From Angiostrongylus vasorum (Eukaryota > Nematoda > Chromadorea > Rhabditida > Metastrongylidae): 64,000 nucleotides of DNA. The notes under the pieces were generated by a model. It ran no database searches and was not told the origin of the DNA. It saw only the letters and a list, made by a program, of their open reading frames with translations. Location of the stretch: contig JADANN010000101.1 in NCBI GenBank assembly GCA_018806985.1, positions 1 to 64,000 of the forward strand, written 5' to 3'. Shown in pieces: positions 32,641 to 44,189 of this stretch. Position 1 is the first letter of the stretch, and the number at the start of each line of letters is the position of its first letter. Both the position numbers and the translations under genes were made by a program.

Positions 32641-33607
32641 GTTTCCGTTGTACAGAAAATTGATCACATAAAAATACTATTCTTCACACCAAAAGTTTAA
32701 CAGAGAAGAATAGAAATCACCACGAGAAAACAGCCCTGTGTAATAAATACGGCGAGAAAACATTTTCTGTGAGACAGAGAATAGTTTCTATTTCCCCAAC
32801 TTACCACGGTTGCTGGTAAGTGGCGTTGTCTTGGTTCAACGTTGTTCTGTTTCTCAGCAGTTACTGGCTGGTGTGCGATGCCATATTTCAGCTGTTGGGA
32901 ATAACGGATACGGTTATCTTGAGATGGGTACTTCGTCGTAACGATTGTCTTCCATAAATATTTGCGTTGTCGATGAACGTGATAATATTTCAATCGTTTC
33001 CTTCACTAGTTGTGAGCTTCACTTGGTGAACCCTCAGTTTTTGATAAGGGTCGGGCCTGCTATTCCTGTGAGGAGATCAATTATTAGACTTTTTTTTGGG
33101 AAACTCCTTTAAAACCACAAATACGGACTGATTTTCCTAACGAATATCTGGGAACATGTTAACACGATTACTGTAATGTTCCACGGAGAGTCGACTTGAC
33201 CGCTATTTGACGACATTCGTAAAGAAGACCGAAAGTCCCCAAGCAGCATTCTAACGCGCACGCAATGTTCTAAACCTTCGTGGATGACGAATTCGAAACC
33301 AGTAGAAAAAAAAGTGCAGGCATCCACAAAGTGTACGGTGTTGTGTCGTGTCAAAAAAAACTGAAAAAATTATAATTAGACACAACACGAAATTTATCCA
33401 TTTGTTAAATAGGCCATTGCAATACTAGCGAAGAAAATCTATATGACTTCAGAGTTTCGAAGTAGATAAAAAAATAAAATTTACTGAACGAGTGAGGGAT
33501 TGTATATCGGATCAGTAAAAACCCGTGAATAACAATCGTGTCTACTGTTAGCATCTTAAGGCGATGACATTTAAGGACAAAAAATGCAAAACTGATAGCA
33601 ATTGTGA
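32641..33607. other. Unassigned DNA
   Basis: I see no supportable gene or repeat. Confidence 0.4.
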
Positions 33608-33760
33608 GCAAAGGTCATTTAGTCACTTAATTACACACACACAGCAAAGGTCATTTAGTCACTTAATTACACACACACACACAGCAAAGGTCATTTAGTC
33701 ACTTAATTACACACACACACACAGCAAAGGTCATTTAGTCACTTAATTACACACACACAC
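33608..33760. repeat. Minisatellite, four units of 36-40 bp
   Basis: Units start at 33608, 33644, 33684 and 33724, each beginning GCAAAGGTCATTTAGTCACT and ending in a CA run of variable length. The 20-base core is identical in all four units, and only the CA run differs, so the array is recent. It runs into the CA microsatellite. Confidence 0.95.
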
Positions 33761-33786
33761 CCACGCACACCCACACACACACACAA

Positions 33787-33820
<34 letters not shown>

Positions 33821-33830
33821 ACACACACAA
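33745..33830. repeat. CA/TG microsatellite
   Basis: About 85 bp of imperfect CA dinucleotides with a few interruptions (CCACG, AAGCAC, CATACA). Confidence 0.95.
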
Positions 33831-34059
33831 TAGACACATAGACGTGTCTAATAGTTCAGTTCTTCTCAACGGTTCGCCATCTAATCGTGCGTAGAAGCCA
33901 TTCATTTCCACGTGGAATACCAGCTAGAGTTAATTAACACCGGTAATCACATACCTCTTGTATCAAATTTCGGCGATGGTGACGACATTAGCGAAGATCC
34001 AGATAGACTGGCCTTGCAACCTAGGGACACTGATAGCTTTGCGACTCTACCAACAACGC

Positions 34060-35150
34060 ACTGACCTCAGTATCTGTCAAAGTTGTTCCTCCCATCTACA
34101 ATATCGAATCTGGGACATCGAGTGAAGGTTGATCAAAGGTCGCGCTGCACAGAAGCTCAATGGAAACGAAAAAAAACGAGCAGGTTGACGACATGTCATG
34201 GAGAATGCTTCTTGTTGTGTGCCTTGTGCTCCTCTTCAGGCCACCGGTCGCATCAAATTCCATGGGATCCGCTACAGGAGATGAGAAAAGGAGGACCTAC
34301 ATTTGCCAATTGGATGACGGTCCCCCTTATCGTTCGTGGAGGAAAATTCCCACTACCAAATGTCGGAGGCGTTGACTTTGTCGTACACCCTTCTATTTCA
34401 TATTTAGTCAACTCATGCGAAATTGTATCACAACGCTTGGCCATTCTTCATCCCAAACTTCCGCGTCAAAAGAAGGTCAAAATAACGGATTGCTACTCGC
34501 CAACTTTTATAGCTGATGAGAACGAACCAGACGCATTTTACACATTGTTCTAGAAAGCGCTCTACAGTGAAAAAGACTTCCTGCAAAATGGTTGTTGGAT
34601 ATTTGAAAGTCAGATTAGAAACACCAAATAAAAAATAAACACAAGGCGGGAAAATTTGGAACGGGGAATTGAAAAATTGAGATGCGGACTAAAATCGGAC
34701 TTGCGCGAACTTAGTTCATAGCAACCGTTGAAATGGGAGTCTCCTAAAGACAAGACTCATACGAAGATTGACCGTATTCTCACAAAAGAGAAGAGGTGAA
34801 CTCTTGATATCTTAGTGGCACTTGGCTTCTACACTCGTTCCGATTCCCTGCCTTCTCACCGCAAAGATTTGATTCCGTCGTAAGCTGGAAAAGAACTACT
34901 GCCATTGTCCAAGAGAAACGAAACCAGTCGCGTATGACGAGAATATTCTCAATAAAATCCTCTTCGCATATAACTGACAAATAAGCGAAGAACCAATAAA
35001 GGACAACAAGCTGCTTGTCGCAGGATCTAGAACTTGTGGCAAACTCGCCTCAATCTCTTCAGTTCCTCCAGCAAAAATTTAGATCGTTTATCCACTAGCA
35101 CTAAGAAATCTCGAAAAGGCAGGGACACTGATACTTGACATTACTGCAAC
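34060..35150 (+). mobile_element. RTE-2 retrotransposon fragment (endonuclease)
   Basis: A second RTE-type family. Frames across 34083-34553 contain NVGGVDFVVHPSISYLVNSC, EIVSQRLAILHPKLPRQKKV and ITDCYSPTFIADENEPDAFY. This is the middle of an endonuclease domain. Further on, at about 34745, a frame reads WESPKDKTHTKIDRILT, the end of that domain. The order agrees with the minus-strand copy at 44.2-46.1 kb. Frameshifts and stops are frequent and no reverse-transcriptase part is visible. Confidence 0.75.
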
Positions 35151-35574
35151 ATTTATAAAATAACTCGTAGTAAGTGGCAGCAGTTGAAGATTTTTTCAGG
35201 AAGATTTGTGCCGATATAAGTAGGAAAAATTACTGCCCGGTCTATGCAACTGTAATGTACTACTATCCGCCCTGATGAACAATGGTGAGAAAATCGACAT
35301 GTCTCGCCATGACGTGGAATTCGAAAAAAACACCATGCGGAATTCTGCATTTTCGAGTTGCGTTGGAAAGGATAAAAAGCGGTATGGCTCAGGACTCGGT
35401 AATATGACCATCAGTTTCCTTAGAAGTGGTGGTAAATGAAGTTGTATGCGGCTGTTGTTTTGACATCGTTTAACTCTTACAGAAGCAACCTCAAAGCTTA
35501 GGGGGCAAAATAAGGCTTTAACGTTAGCTAATTAGGCCTAAAAAAGAAAGCACTTTGGGCCTTGTTTATATCTT
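35151..35574. other. Unassigned DNA
   Basis: I see no supportable feature. The short minus frames at 35153-35411 give no known protein. Confidence 0.35.
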
Positions 35575-35815
35575 AAGAGATGCACCACCCATTTGAATTA
35601 ATTAAGCAGCGTTAAAATGTTATCGAATGCTTATCTGGCCTATAACTGTGGCTCCCTTTGGATGTATCAAGTCAGTGCAGCTTTAATCTAAGACTAGACT
35701 AGAAGCAAATTACTAATCTCAAGAATGAAAAGCTTGGTAAGTACATGCAGAGAACCGGAAGAAAGACCAAGTGTGTATTGAGGGCATCTCTACTCACTGT
35801 GCTACATTTCTCGAC
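35575..35815 (-). mobile_element. SINE-A copy, strongly decayed
   Basis: Recognisable in reverse by ATGCACCACCCATTTGAATTAATTAAG, the ATGCTTATCTGGCC segment, GATGTATCAAG and CACTGTGCTAC at the head end. Substitutions and indels are many, so this is one of the oldest copies. Confidence 0.5.
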
Positions 35816-36230
35816 TACGTGAGCGTACTGCCGGATTTCTAGAATAAAATAGACCAATATTTGTCAGAACCCACAGCGGCTATTCATTGCTTATCGCTTT
35901 GTTAGAAAACGCTCCTCTATTCGTTTCTGTTTGTTTCGAATACAATTTGACCTTTGAGCGACTTATTCCAAAAATAAGACCAATTCTACTCTTTTCTCTT
36001 CGGAGCCAAGCAGAGCATGCGTCTATATCAGCGAGCTTTTTGTTAGATAAGAAGTTTACAGCGGAGATAAGCCACTTCAATCCTACTGATAAGCAGAGTT
36101 TATTCATGCACAAAATTGTAAAGCAGCTAATGAAGTGATTAGTGAGTGTTTCCAGGTATCACAGTCATATCATCCAGAAAAAGAACGAAGCATTTATATG
36201 CAGTGGCGGCGCTATCAATTAATAATCCGC

Positions 36231-36385
36231 TTGGAATTTGGCCACGCCTGAAGCAACGACGGTGCCCACCCAATTGACGGTCAACAACGCCATGGAAAAC
36301 CACTTCCACTCATCGAGGTCCGTTCGGCAGTTGACGCCGTAGAATCGCATAGTGGTCCGATAGACTAAGTACATTGTTATGAGTT
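36231..36385 (-). pseudogene. Duplicated DRAM-like exon a, donor site damaged
   Basis: 155 nt, the same length as exon a at 13772-13926, after a TTTTCTTGCAG acceptor. The frame is open and encodes ITMYLVYRTTMRFYGVNCRT and DEWKWFSMALLTVNWVGTVV, ending in AKFQ. The donor reads CAA/GCGGAT where the parent has CAG/GTGGAT. GC donors can work, but the last exon base is also lost and no downstream exons were found before 30.2 kb. It is probably a partial gene copy. The preserved frame and helix leave open recent function. Confidence 0.6.
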
Positions 36386-37340
36386 CTGCAAGAAAATTAT
36401 ATTTATTTTTCATTTTACTTTGCTTCGTTCGAAGCAGATATTTTCCAGCGGCAAAAGGCCTAATTACCTTAACTTTTACAGTGTTATTATTCGTAGCTCT
36501 GCCACTATGTGCTAACTCATTTATCCGATGTAAAATTAGTGCGCTCTTGTACATCCCTTTTGGCAAGTTCTATTACACTCAAACAAAAAGTTTTATAAAA
36601 ACATATCGTCTACTTTTAATAGTTAATTGAATGGCTTTCTAGTGCATATTACCATTGTAAATTAGTTTAGATTTACTACTCGTCTTTTCTCATCTGATAA
36701 ATGGATGTCAACAGTGGACATGATAGTTTAAAACAGTGATGGCATTCCTTGAAAGAGCGATGACAGAGAAGGAAGCGGGAGATGAGTTTTCGTTGATGGT
36801 TTCTCTGATTGAGGAACACCTTGGTGTAGGAAAACACAGCTGTCCATCTGCCACCAACAGAGCTCCATTTCCTTTCCCTCAAGCGTTAATTAATGTCTGG
36901 GCTTGCTCGAATTGTCTATGTAAGCAGCTTCTGGATTTATGTCGAGTTTGAGATGGAAAAAACAAAATTGGACACTATTCCAATTGCAACGCATCTTACA
37001 TGACTAAAAAAAGGTTTTAGATGCAAAAAATTGTTACAAGAAGAAATCACGGATGAAAAAAGAGAATTTCTAAGAGACTTTAAAAATGGATTAGCGTAAC
37101 ATACTGTCACCGGGAGCTTCGTGAACTCTGTTCTACAGTTCCTTAAAGAACAAGTTTTTTTTGGCTCGAAATGCTACTTGAGACATAGTTTTGAATGAGA
37201 GGGCAGTATGAAAAGATTGTGGAGTTCTGAGATTGAGAGGTCATCAAAGTTTCAGAGGCAGATCTTTTTAAGTTGACGGCACACTTCATTTTGCCGAGAG
37301 CACAGTGCCACAATAGAAAGACTAGCTGTGCGAGATCAAA

Positions 37341-37480
37341 CCAACACATCATAAGTGTGGTTCCAAATGGTACAACACAAACAGTTGTTCTCTCAGCCTT
37401 GAAGGAAGCGCCAGAAAAACGGAGAAGTTTTGTTGTTCCCTACAAAGCATTAGTAATCAAAATGAACTCCAAAACCGGTG
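37341..37480 (+). other. Exon-like low-copy sequence shared with 63.7 kb, copy 1
   Basis: The frame at 37273-37572 contains QTVVLSALKEAPEKRRSFVV followed by PYKALVIKMNSKTG. A minus-strand frame at 63670-63805 reads [20 protein letters not shown] and [13 protein letters not shown], and the DNA aligns as well. I do not recognise the protein. Confidence 0.4.
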
Positions 37481-37799
37481 TATATTTTCCAACCCTGTCA
37501 ACAATATTTACAGCCAATTCTGCATATTTCTCTTTAAGGTACCTGTTTAATAATAACAGCAAGAAACGATAATTCTAGATAATGTTGGCTACCGTGATTC
37601 CATCGTTCATTGCAAGAATTGTAGATGGTGAAATAGATCCGTCTGAGCATGACGTTAATAAAATTAACGGAACATTATTAGAATAAAAAGTTGGAAATTA
37701 CAGGCAGTATTTGGAAGCACATGGATGAAGATGTAGCCTTTCTGCGGATAACGGTTTCCATTATCGTACCATGAAAGATTAATGGGCAATAAATAAAAA

Positions 37800-38085
37800 G
37801 TTACACCTCGTGATTCCGACTTCAGCCTCAGCTTAACTGGATCCAATGCAGGTTTACGTTTTCCAGGTAATTCTATTAACGGGTGATTGATAATAGCACC
37901 GTTAGGGGTAAAAAACTGGCGGAGAGAGAGACAAAGCAAAGTCCTCAGTGTCGCAGTGGGTAACACGTAAGCCGCAGGAAAGAGTAATAGAGTGTTCAAA
38001 CCTGGCCAGAGGTCCGAGTTCAGCATAAATCTCATTATCATTGTACTTGTTTTTCGCAAAATACCCTGCCGTGGAAAAAATAATA
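37800..38085 (+). mobile_element. SINE-B copy within duplication copy 2
   Basis: Paralogue of the copy at 16065. The tRNA-like part is GTGTCGCAGTGGGTAACACG, and about 40 nt later comes GTGTTCAAACCTGG, an exact B-box consensus match (GTTCAAACC). The A-box has one change from consensus. This pairing is the best evidence that SINE-B is also tRNA-derived. Confidence 0.75.
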
Positions 38086-38604
38086 GGCAGTGGGCGAATG
38101 TTAAACATCATACCACTCATTCTCGTCGATGAGACTCACCAATACGTCACCTTTAATCTTAGATTCAAATATATATGTGCACCATGTGTATCCTGCAGTG
38201 ATCATTGCAGGCAACCGAATCCCGTGATTGATCGACTGCTGTGATCCCGGCCGCCCCGCTTATATAATTCAATCCATATCACCATCTAATTTTTTCTTGA
38301 CATAAGGTTATCAATATCTAACATCCTGGCCTTTTCTCTAGCAATTAAATTGATATTTAAGCACATTAGAATTTGTTGCAAATCCGAGTGCGCATTTTTT
38401 CACCGTGAGCATGTTCGAACGCAAGGAATTGTTCAACCGATCTAGTTAAGTTGTAGTTAGATTCTTAACCTGCTGGCGAGTTAGTTTCTATAAGCAGAAT
38501 ACTTTCTTTGTTAAATATGTTTCTAGTGGCCGCTAATGGACAGGTTTATTGCCATTTTGGAAGAAGCTAAACCATAAGAGAACGTAGTTCTTTCCGATAG
38601 AAAA

Positions 38605-38757
38605 TGAACAACAGCTACCCATGCCGGCCACCTGATAACCCCTTACCAAACCTACTTTGTAATTGCAGAGGAGATCAGGAGCGACCAGAATTCTATGACA
38701 TTCAAGATGAAATGAAAATCCTCACACAGCAGCCGAAACCAGACATAAAAGTAGGAT
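38605..38757 (+). other. Exon-like low-copy sequence D, copy 2
   Basis: Open frame starting MNNSYPCRPPDNPLPNLLCN and continuing GDQERPEFYDIQDEMKILTQ to a GTAGGA donor-like site after QPKPDIK. It is a paralogue of the copy at 16.8 kb. No function is recognised. Confidence 0.4.
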
Positions 38758-38857
38758 GACTTCCGTGGATGATGGCTGCGAGGAAACTAATCGAATGTGA
38801 GAAGTGCTAAAATCCGCACAGTAGATATGAACGACGGATCATATTAGAAAAACGAAG

Positions 38858-39845
38858 GAAAATTCTACGAGTTAGTTTGGCCAAAAGCCTGCAATCAATT
38901 AACACAATGTATAAAGGAGGCGTTTAGGAGTCGCCTCAAACAACTAAGCTACCAGTCTCCTATGAGAGAGTCTGACAAGCTTCCTCTCAGTGTACGCAAC
39001 CACCACGTGCAGAACTCAGCTGGCTATTCCTGGATATCAAAGTGCTAAACACGTTAAAAATAAACGCGCCTCATCTCCTAAAACTGAAAGAGTCCCTTGA
39101 TAAGACATAGTTGGGAAGGACGAGTACTGGGAAAAGTGCTAAAGTCCCAGGGCCACTTTAGATTGCCTAAATCGCAAAGGCCGAAGGTCACGATCTGTAC
39201 CTACAATGCATTCACACTAGCATGTGAGTTCCCGACGGAAGACTGGATCACGCAAGCAAAAAGGATAACATGCGGTGTTATAGGACTGCTAAAACCATAA
39301 GACGCCACATATTTAAAGCCACATGCGACACCTGAGGAGAACTGCACCTAGGAACATGCGGCAACAGAGGAGTCGATAGGTTGGCGTTCACGTCAACACA
39401 GGTTTGAGCACGAACATCTCTTCATTCGAACAACTAATAGCCCGAACCGGACTTTTTGCGATTGAGGAGATGTGGATCAATATCGGCTTTGATAGCCTTC
39501 TTCATCTACACACCGATATCAAGCTGTGAAGAAGATCAAGCCAAAGCGGTCTGCGCAGACTTTGAAAAGTTCTGCAGATAAAACCGTACGTCAGTGGAGA
39601 GTTCAACGTCATGATTCTATCCAAAAAAAACGTCTAGAGAATGTCACATTAGGACTCGACGATTAAAATGGAACGAACAGGGTGAGCGGCTCTCTGAGTT
39701 TATCATAATGATCAAGAGCATTCATGCTAACGCACAATTCCAAAAGTCTCACTCTCGAAGCCGGACCTGGAGTCTCCTAATGGAGAATAGTATATCGAAA
39801 TAGAACACATCATCCTAAGTCGAAGGTTTTGACTCTGACTATGCT
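38858..39845 (+). mobile_element. RTE-1 5' leader and endonuclease, degenerate
   Basis: The leader contains GAGTCGCCTCAAACAAC and AAGTGCTAAAGTCCCAGGGC. The endonuclease begins near 39188 with VTICTYNAFTLACEFPTEDW and ITQAKRITCGVIG, followed by many frameshifts. The end is a CGAAATAGAACACATCAT-type linker segment. Confidence 0.75.
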
Positions 39846-40797
39846 TAACATTGCTATTTTAATTTAGGCATGACACAATCACTTGAAATTATTGCGCTTG
39901 CTTTTCCTTAATTCGCACGTACTACTATTGTTCCTGCTGTCTTCATTATTTGATTTTCACATAGCGCTGTTGATGATGTCACTACCCATACCAGTTCCTT
40001 CATAGGTACAGTCTGTAAGACAAGCTCATAATTTGCTGTTTCAGTACCATTCTTAGCCCAAAAATTTTTTCCCTTTAACTGGCTCTCGGAAATTTTTTAG
40101 TACTTGATGATATAATTACTACTTGTGCATTTTTTTTGCCCATTTTTGACTAGATTCATCGAGGTAACTCAGCAATTTTTCCAATGAATTTTTGATTACT
40201 TTGCTTATTGCGCATAACACACGTCAAGGTTCGTCACTAAAACGCGAAGGAGAAGGCCGTGCACCTTCTATCAGCATATCCATTTCCTCTTGATACACTA
40301 TTTTACCCGGATTGTACGAACACCCACTGTATCTTGCTTTCACGACCGTCAATAGATCTTGTGTGCTTACCATTTTTGCTCAGGTATATAAATTAATTTT
40401 TTTGCAACAAAATACGAGCAAAATTTATATTGCAAGGTTCTCTAAATGCAGTAAAATATGTAGAGTCTCATCTGGAGAGTAATGTTTGTAGCACAATCTA
40501 TTAATAAGGCGCCACTGGTCGAGGTTCTCTCTTGCGTGTTGCTCATATTTCTAACGGCTCAGGTAAGCATACCGCTACAGCTTTTTACCAGTCACTCTGC
40601 AAAGTGTGGGAGTGATGATTATTAGACTCAAACATAAAGACGATATGGGATTTTATTTCATCCTTACATACGTGTTGCTTGGTGCGGCAGGATTTGACGT
40701 CTTTTCAAGATTTCTGGTGGTTATCACATCCTTCTTGGGCCAATGGGTGCATATTTAATTATTTTCTTAGCTGCTGTAATAACGATTGACACAACTT
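39846..40797. other. Unassigned A+T-rich DNA
   Basis: I see no supportable gene or repeat. Confidence 0.4.
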
Positions 40798-41175
40798 ACT
40801 TGGATACTTGGATACCTAGACGGCACATCCTTGCAAGGTTTGCGGGCTCCAGCAGCATCTCCATTTTTTCTGAGTTTTTGCTGATTTAACCATTGTTTCC
40901 TAGGAGTCCCGATGTCATCCTGGCCAAACTCTGCCCCATTTCGTCACCACCACAGGAATTCACTGGCCTTGTAAATAAGAGAAAGTTTTGCCACCATCTG
41001 GTTACTTTGGTACTGGGACGGTGGTGGATCCTGGTAATTGTTTACTCTTAGCTGGGCTTTCTGGTGGAAACGCCGGGCTCCTCGGCTTGGAAGACCCTGC
41101 CCTGAGAGTCCGCTGTACATCGCTGCGCGACATAGGAGCACCTCTCAGCCACGGTGAGGCGGTAAACCGCTAGGA
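40798..41175 (+). repeat. Dispersed repeat C, copy 4
   Basis: Forward copy with GGATACCTAGACGGCAC at the start and TTTGCCACCATCTGGTTACTTTGGTACTGGGACGG in the middle. It ends with the box ACGGTGAGGCGGTAAACCG. It shares the overall order with copies at 5.8 and 60.7 kb. Confidence 0.7.
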
Positions 41176-41800
41176 CTTATAGGCAAAATAAATGAATTAC
41201 TAAGCTTTAAGTGTGGATCACTTGTGCGAAATTTTTTTAAGTTGTCTAGCTGGTACAGCTATGAATTTCGTATGAGGTTTCAGTCGGCTTACCGCTCATG
41301 TAGGTGATTTTAAGTACTCAATAGTGATTGCCGTTTTACTGTTCATCCTGCCTGGGTTGATAAAGATTTTTCTACTCATAACTGCTCCTCAATTTTTGAA
41401 AAAATGGAAAGCAGAAGCCTAATATTAGTCTGTAACCTTTTCTAATCAAAATAGTCAACTGACAGCTGGAATTTTTTTCTTAATCTTTGCGGTTTTTGTC
41501 CAAATCCGTTTTAATACTTTTGATTTTGCTTTCAACACCATTTGCACTGTTGTGTATAGCTGATACAGGAAAGGTTCACTTGCAGAGGAAAACAGGTTAG
41601 AATGGCGTAACAGGTAATGAGAAGCGATAGCTTACATTAAGGGAAGAACAAAGAGGAGGAAATAGGAGGCTTTTTAGGCCTCACCTAAAAGCGGCCAATT
41701 AACCTTGAGGCTGGTTTGGCACAGGCATCCTGTGTCAATGTTGCATTTTGTTAGAACGATTGCCTGAATACCTTCTTTATAAGTGATAACTAGGTGCAAT
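41176..41800. other. Unassigned DNA
   Basis: I see no supportable feature. Confidence 0.4.
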
Positions 41801-42451
41801 TTAAAAGAGCACATAAGTGCTCTCGCTTAATTTCGAAACGCTAGCAAAAACCTTATCCTTAGATACTCTCTTTGCATGACAAATCGCAATAGAGGTTGTA
41901 TTAACGTATAAGATATCGGTATTTTCTGACTGTTCATAAAACGAGCGCAATAACGTTGCTAATGTGTTGCAAACTCTTAGGCTTTTACGCAGCAAAATTA
42001 GTGTACGAAGGTAACACTGGAAGCGAGCAGTACTGGGTGATGCAGGCAGAAATTCTTGAGATTTCCACACGGAGACTGCTGATACGGGAAGGATTATCAC
42101 CATGATTGCTAAATGAGCAACTTCTGGCACTCTTAGACTTTTTTCACTTGACAGTAGCTTATCTGCATTTTTTTCTATTTTTATCTTTTTATTTAATTGA
42201 TATGACTCGTGATCACGTCTACTGTGCAGATCCCAGCACTTCCCACATTCGATTGGTTTCCACGCAGCTATTGTCCATGGAGATCTTCCAACTTTTGCGT
42301 GGGGCTTCGGTTGCTGCTTGAGGGTTTTCGTTTCATCTTGAATGTTGTAGAACAATGGTCGAGCAATTCTTCCTGGAGTCCTGAGATAGCCGGGCAGAAG
42401 CGTTCCCAGTCGAATCGCAGAGATGGTTTTTTTCCCAGACAAGTCCGGCAC
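41801..42451 (-). other. 216-codon open frame containing sequence D and SINE-A debris
   Basis: This is the longest non-RTE frame in the window. Its first 11 residues are read through a SINE-A fragment. Residues about 25-53 (GRIARPLFYNIQDETKTLKQ, QPKPHAK) are sequence D, also found at 16.8, 38.6 and 54.4 kb. The remainder (EKSLRVPEVAHLAIMVIILP, SVWKSQEFLPASP) has no known domain. A donor-like GTTGGA follows QPKPHAK, so the frame may be one exon plus chance read-through. I would not annotate it as a full-length gene. Confidence 0.35.
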
Positions 42452-42495
42452 CAGTTCTCCGATGCGGAAGGATGAGAGGCTTGCTTGGTTCGTTG
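42430..42495 (-). mobile_element. SINE-A fragment
   Basis: Reverse fragment with CCCAGACAAGTCCGGCACCAG, TCCGATGCGGAAGGATGAGAGGC and GCTTGGTTCG, corresponding to the SINE-A body. It is joined directly to sequence D. Confidence 0.6.
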
Positions 42496-42619
42496 GATTT
42501 TTTCTCTATATTTCTACAAATTTGTTGACGAAATAAAACAGCTTCGTTATATCTTCCACAGGTAGCCCTATTTCTCGTCCTTTTGTATTTTTTTGACTCT
42601 TTCTATTCTCTGTTAACCT

Positions 42620-42990
42620 AGAGTTAGTGTTTTGAATACAACGTTTTCTTCATTTATTTCTGTTGTTTACCCACGAATTCCTTACGTTTGTCTTTATTCT
42701 GTCCCTAATAAAGGAAACTTTTTATACATACAGTCTCCTTTCTTAAAGCAGTTATATACCGTGTTTTTTGCACTTATTACCAAATTCTTCAGTTATCTCT
42801 GCAATTATAATACACCGACCTCCAAGCAGAATTTTTCGAGATCATCTATAGCTTTGGTCTTATGATTACGTCTCTTTTGATAGTTTGGAGACTGTTTTCT
42901 TCCATAAATATATTGTTTTGCACTGATTTTGAATATCTGACTGATTTTTTCTTTCACTAACTGTTTTGAGCATAAGCTCCCTCAGATCCT
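42620..42990 (+). repeat. Dispersed repeat E, copy 1
   Basis: A+T-rich segment that aligns with 61940-62290. Shared text includes AAATTCTTCAGTTATCTCTGC against AAATTCTGCAGTTATCC, then CAATTATAATAC(A/C)C, a CAGAA segment, and TTTGATAG followed by TCTT and CATAAATA. It is noncoding in both copies. Confidence 0.55.
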
Positions 42991-43045
42991 CACCGCACAG
43001 AGTTCGCTTAATTTTTTTTTCCAGTTACTTACTACAACGTTTTAA

Positions 43046-43432
43046 CTATTTACCCAACAAGTAACCCTTCCTGCGTTGGTTATAAATAGAAAGGAAGTAA
43101 AACCACCATAGGTAAATGAAGGGTACTACAAAAAGTGAGCTTTTTTTGAAGCCTATGTTAAAAGTGTCTATTTCAACATCAAAAACCAGTATAAGCAACA
43201 ATTCTCGATAATGCAAACTTGCATAAGAAAGGGCGAAGGAATTGATAGGAAATGTTGGGTACAAAATTCTCCCTCTGTCATTTTCTTCATCCATTCTAAA
43301 TTCATTTGGGAAGACCTGTGTTCCTATCAAACATGCGATGAAGAAAATCTTACCAGACTTTTGACCTGATTTTTGATTCAACAGTTGATTTTGTTTTCCA
43401 GCGTCCAGGTAAACTCTTCCTTGGTTAGCCAT
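43046..43432 (-). other. 128-codon open frame, unknown
   Basis: Begins MANQGRVYLDAGKQNQLLNQ and ends with a hydrophobic segment (SSLFVVPFIYLWWFYFLSIY) before a basic tail. I do not recognise it. The clear start, single membrane-type helix and lack of repeats make a host exon or small gene possible, but nothing outside the frame supports it. Confidence 0.25.
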
Positions 43433-44189
43433 ATTTTAAAACATTAGCGTTTTTTTAAGTCTTCAGTGTTTTACAAACGCACTTTAGCCTGTATATGTAA
43501 AAGAGTAGAAGCAGACAGTGCAAAAAATTTAGGCATGAGATTCAGTTATCACACTTTGTCACTTAGCCTGGACAGATGAAAGTAATAATAAAACGCCTCA
43601 CACCATGGTAAGGCAAAGTTTGTTAGGTAGTTTTAGCCCCTTTTTTATCGGCTACTTGGATGATACTGATGGCAGCAGTGATAAATAAGTGGTAAAGAAA
43701 TAGTCGTAGTTTTAAAGAATGTTAGTGACTATAAGAAAGCTTCGACGCTAATTTATAAAATAAGCCCCAATCTAGACCTAAATAAAAAAGATGGGTTTTC
43801 ATTTCATAAAAAACTCATTACCAAATTTTTCCTGGTCAACAAAACAGTTTCTGAGTCAACAGATAATGTCCAAAGAAGGTTGGATAAGCTTGGCACAAAG
43901 GAAGTAAGTGTGCAGAAGCAAGGACAAAAAAAATATTAGTTAAATTACCTGAAACAGAAGACAACAAACAGATAACATCTCTGCTTAGCAAAACTGCTAA
44001 GCTAGCTTTCCGTTTGGTGAACAATAACATAGCTAAGCTGCGGGATATAAATCACGAAACTACCGTAATACTTATATGTAGAGTATAATCAACAAACTTA
44101 CCGAAGCACAGTTATAAACACTTCATGGGTCGTCTTTCGTGGCCAAGATGGTCGTGCGCAAAGTCCTTTATTGGTATGTGATTCTTCCT

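Larger units (their letters stand above)
36030..38770. repeat. Segmental duplication, copy 2
   Basis: Collinear with 13560-17000 (see that entry). It lacks the SINE-A insertion present in copy 1, contains the paralogous SINE-B, and holds the exon a' described next. It stops inside what corresponds to the intron following exon a, so only the 5' part of the DRAM-like gene was duplicated. Confidence 0.72.

Noticed and set aside
33608..33760. CRISPR-like array of four direct repeats
   Set aside because: The material between cores is only CA repeat of varying length, there are no unique spacers, and the genome is eukaryotic. It is a minisatellite.
41801..42451. 216-codon minus frame as a complete gene
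   Set aside because: The start is read through a SINE-A fragment and the next part is the dispersed sequence D; only read-through joins them to the rest.
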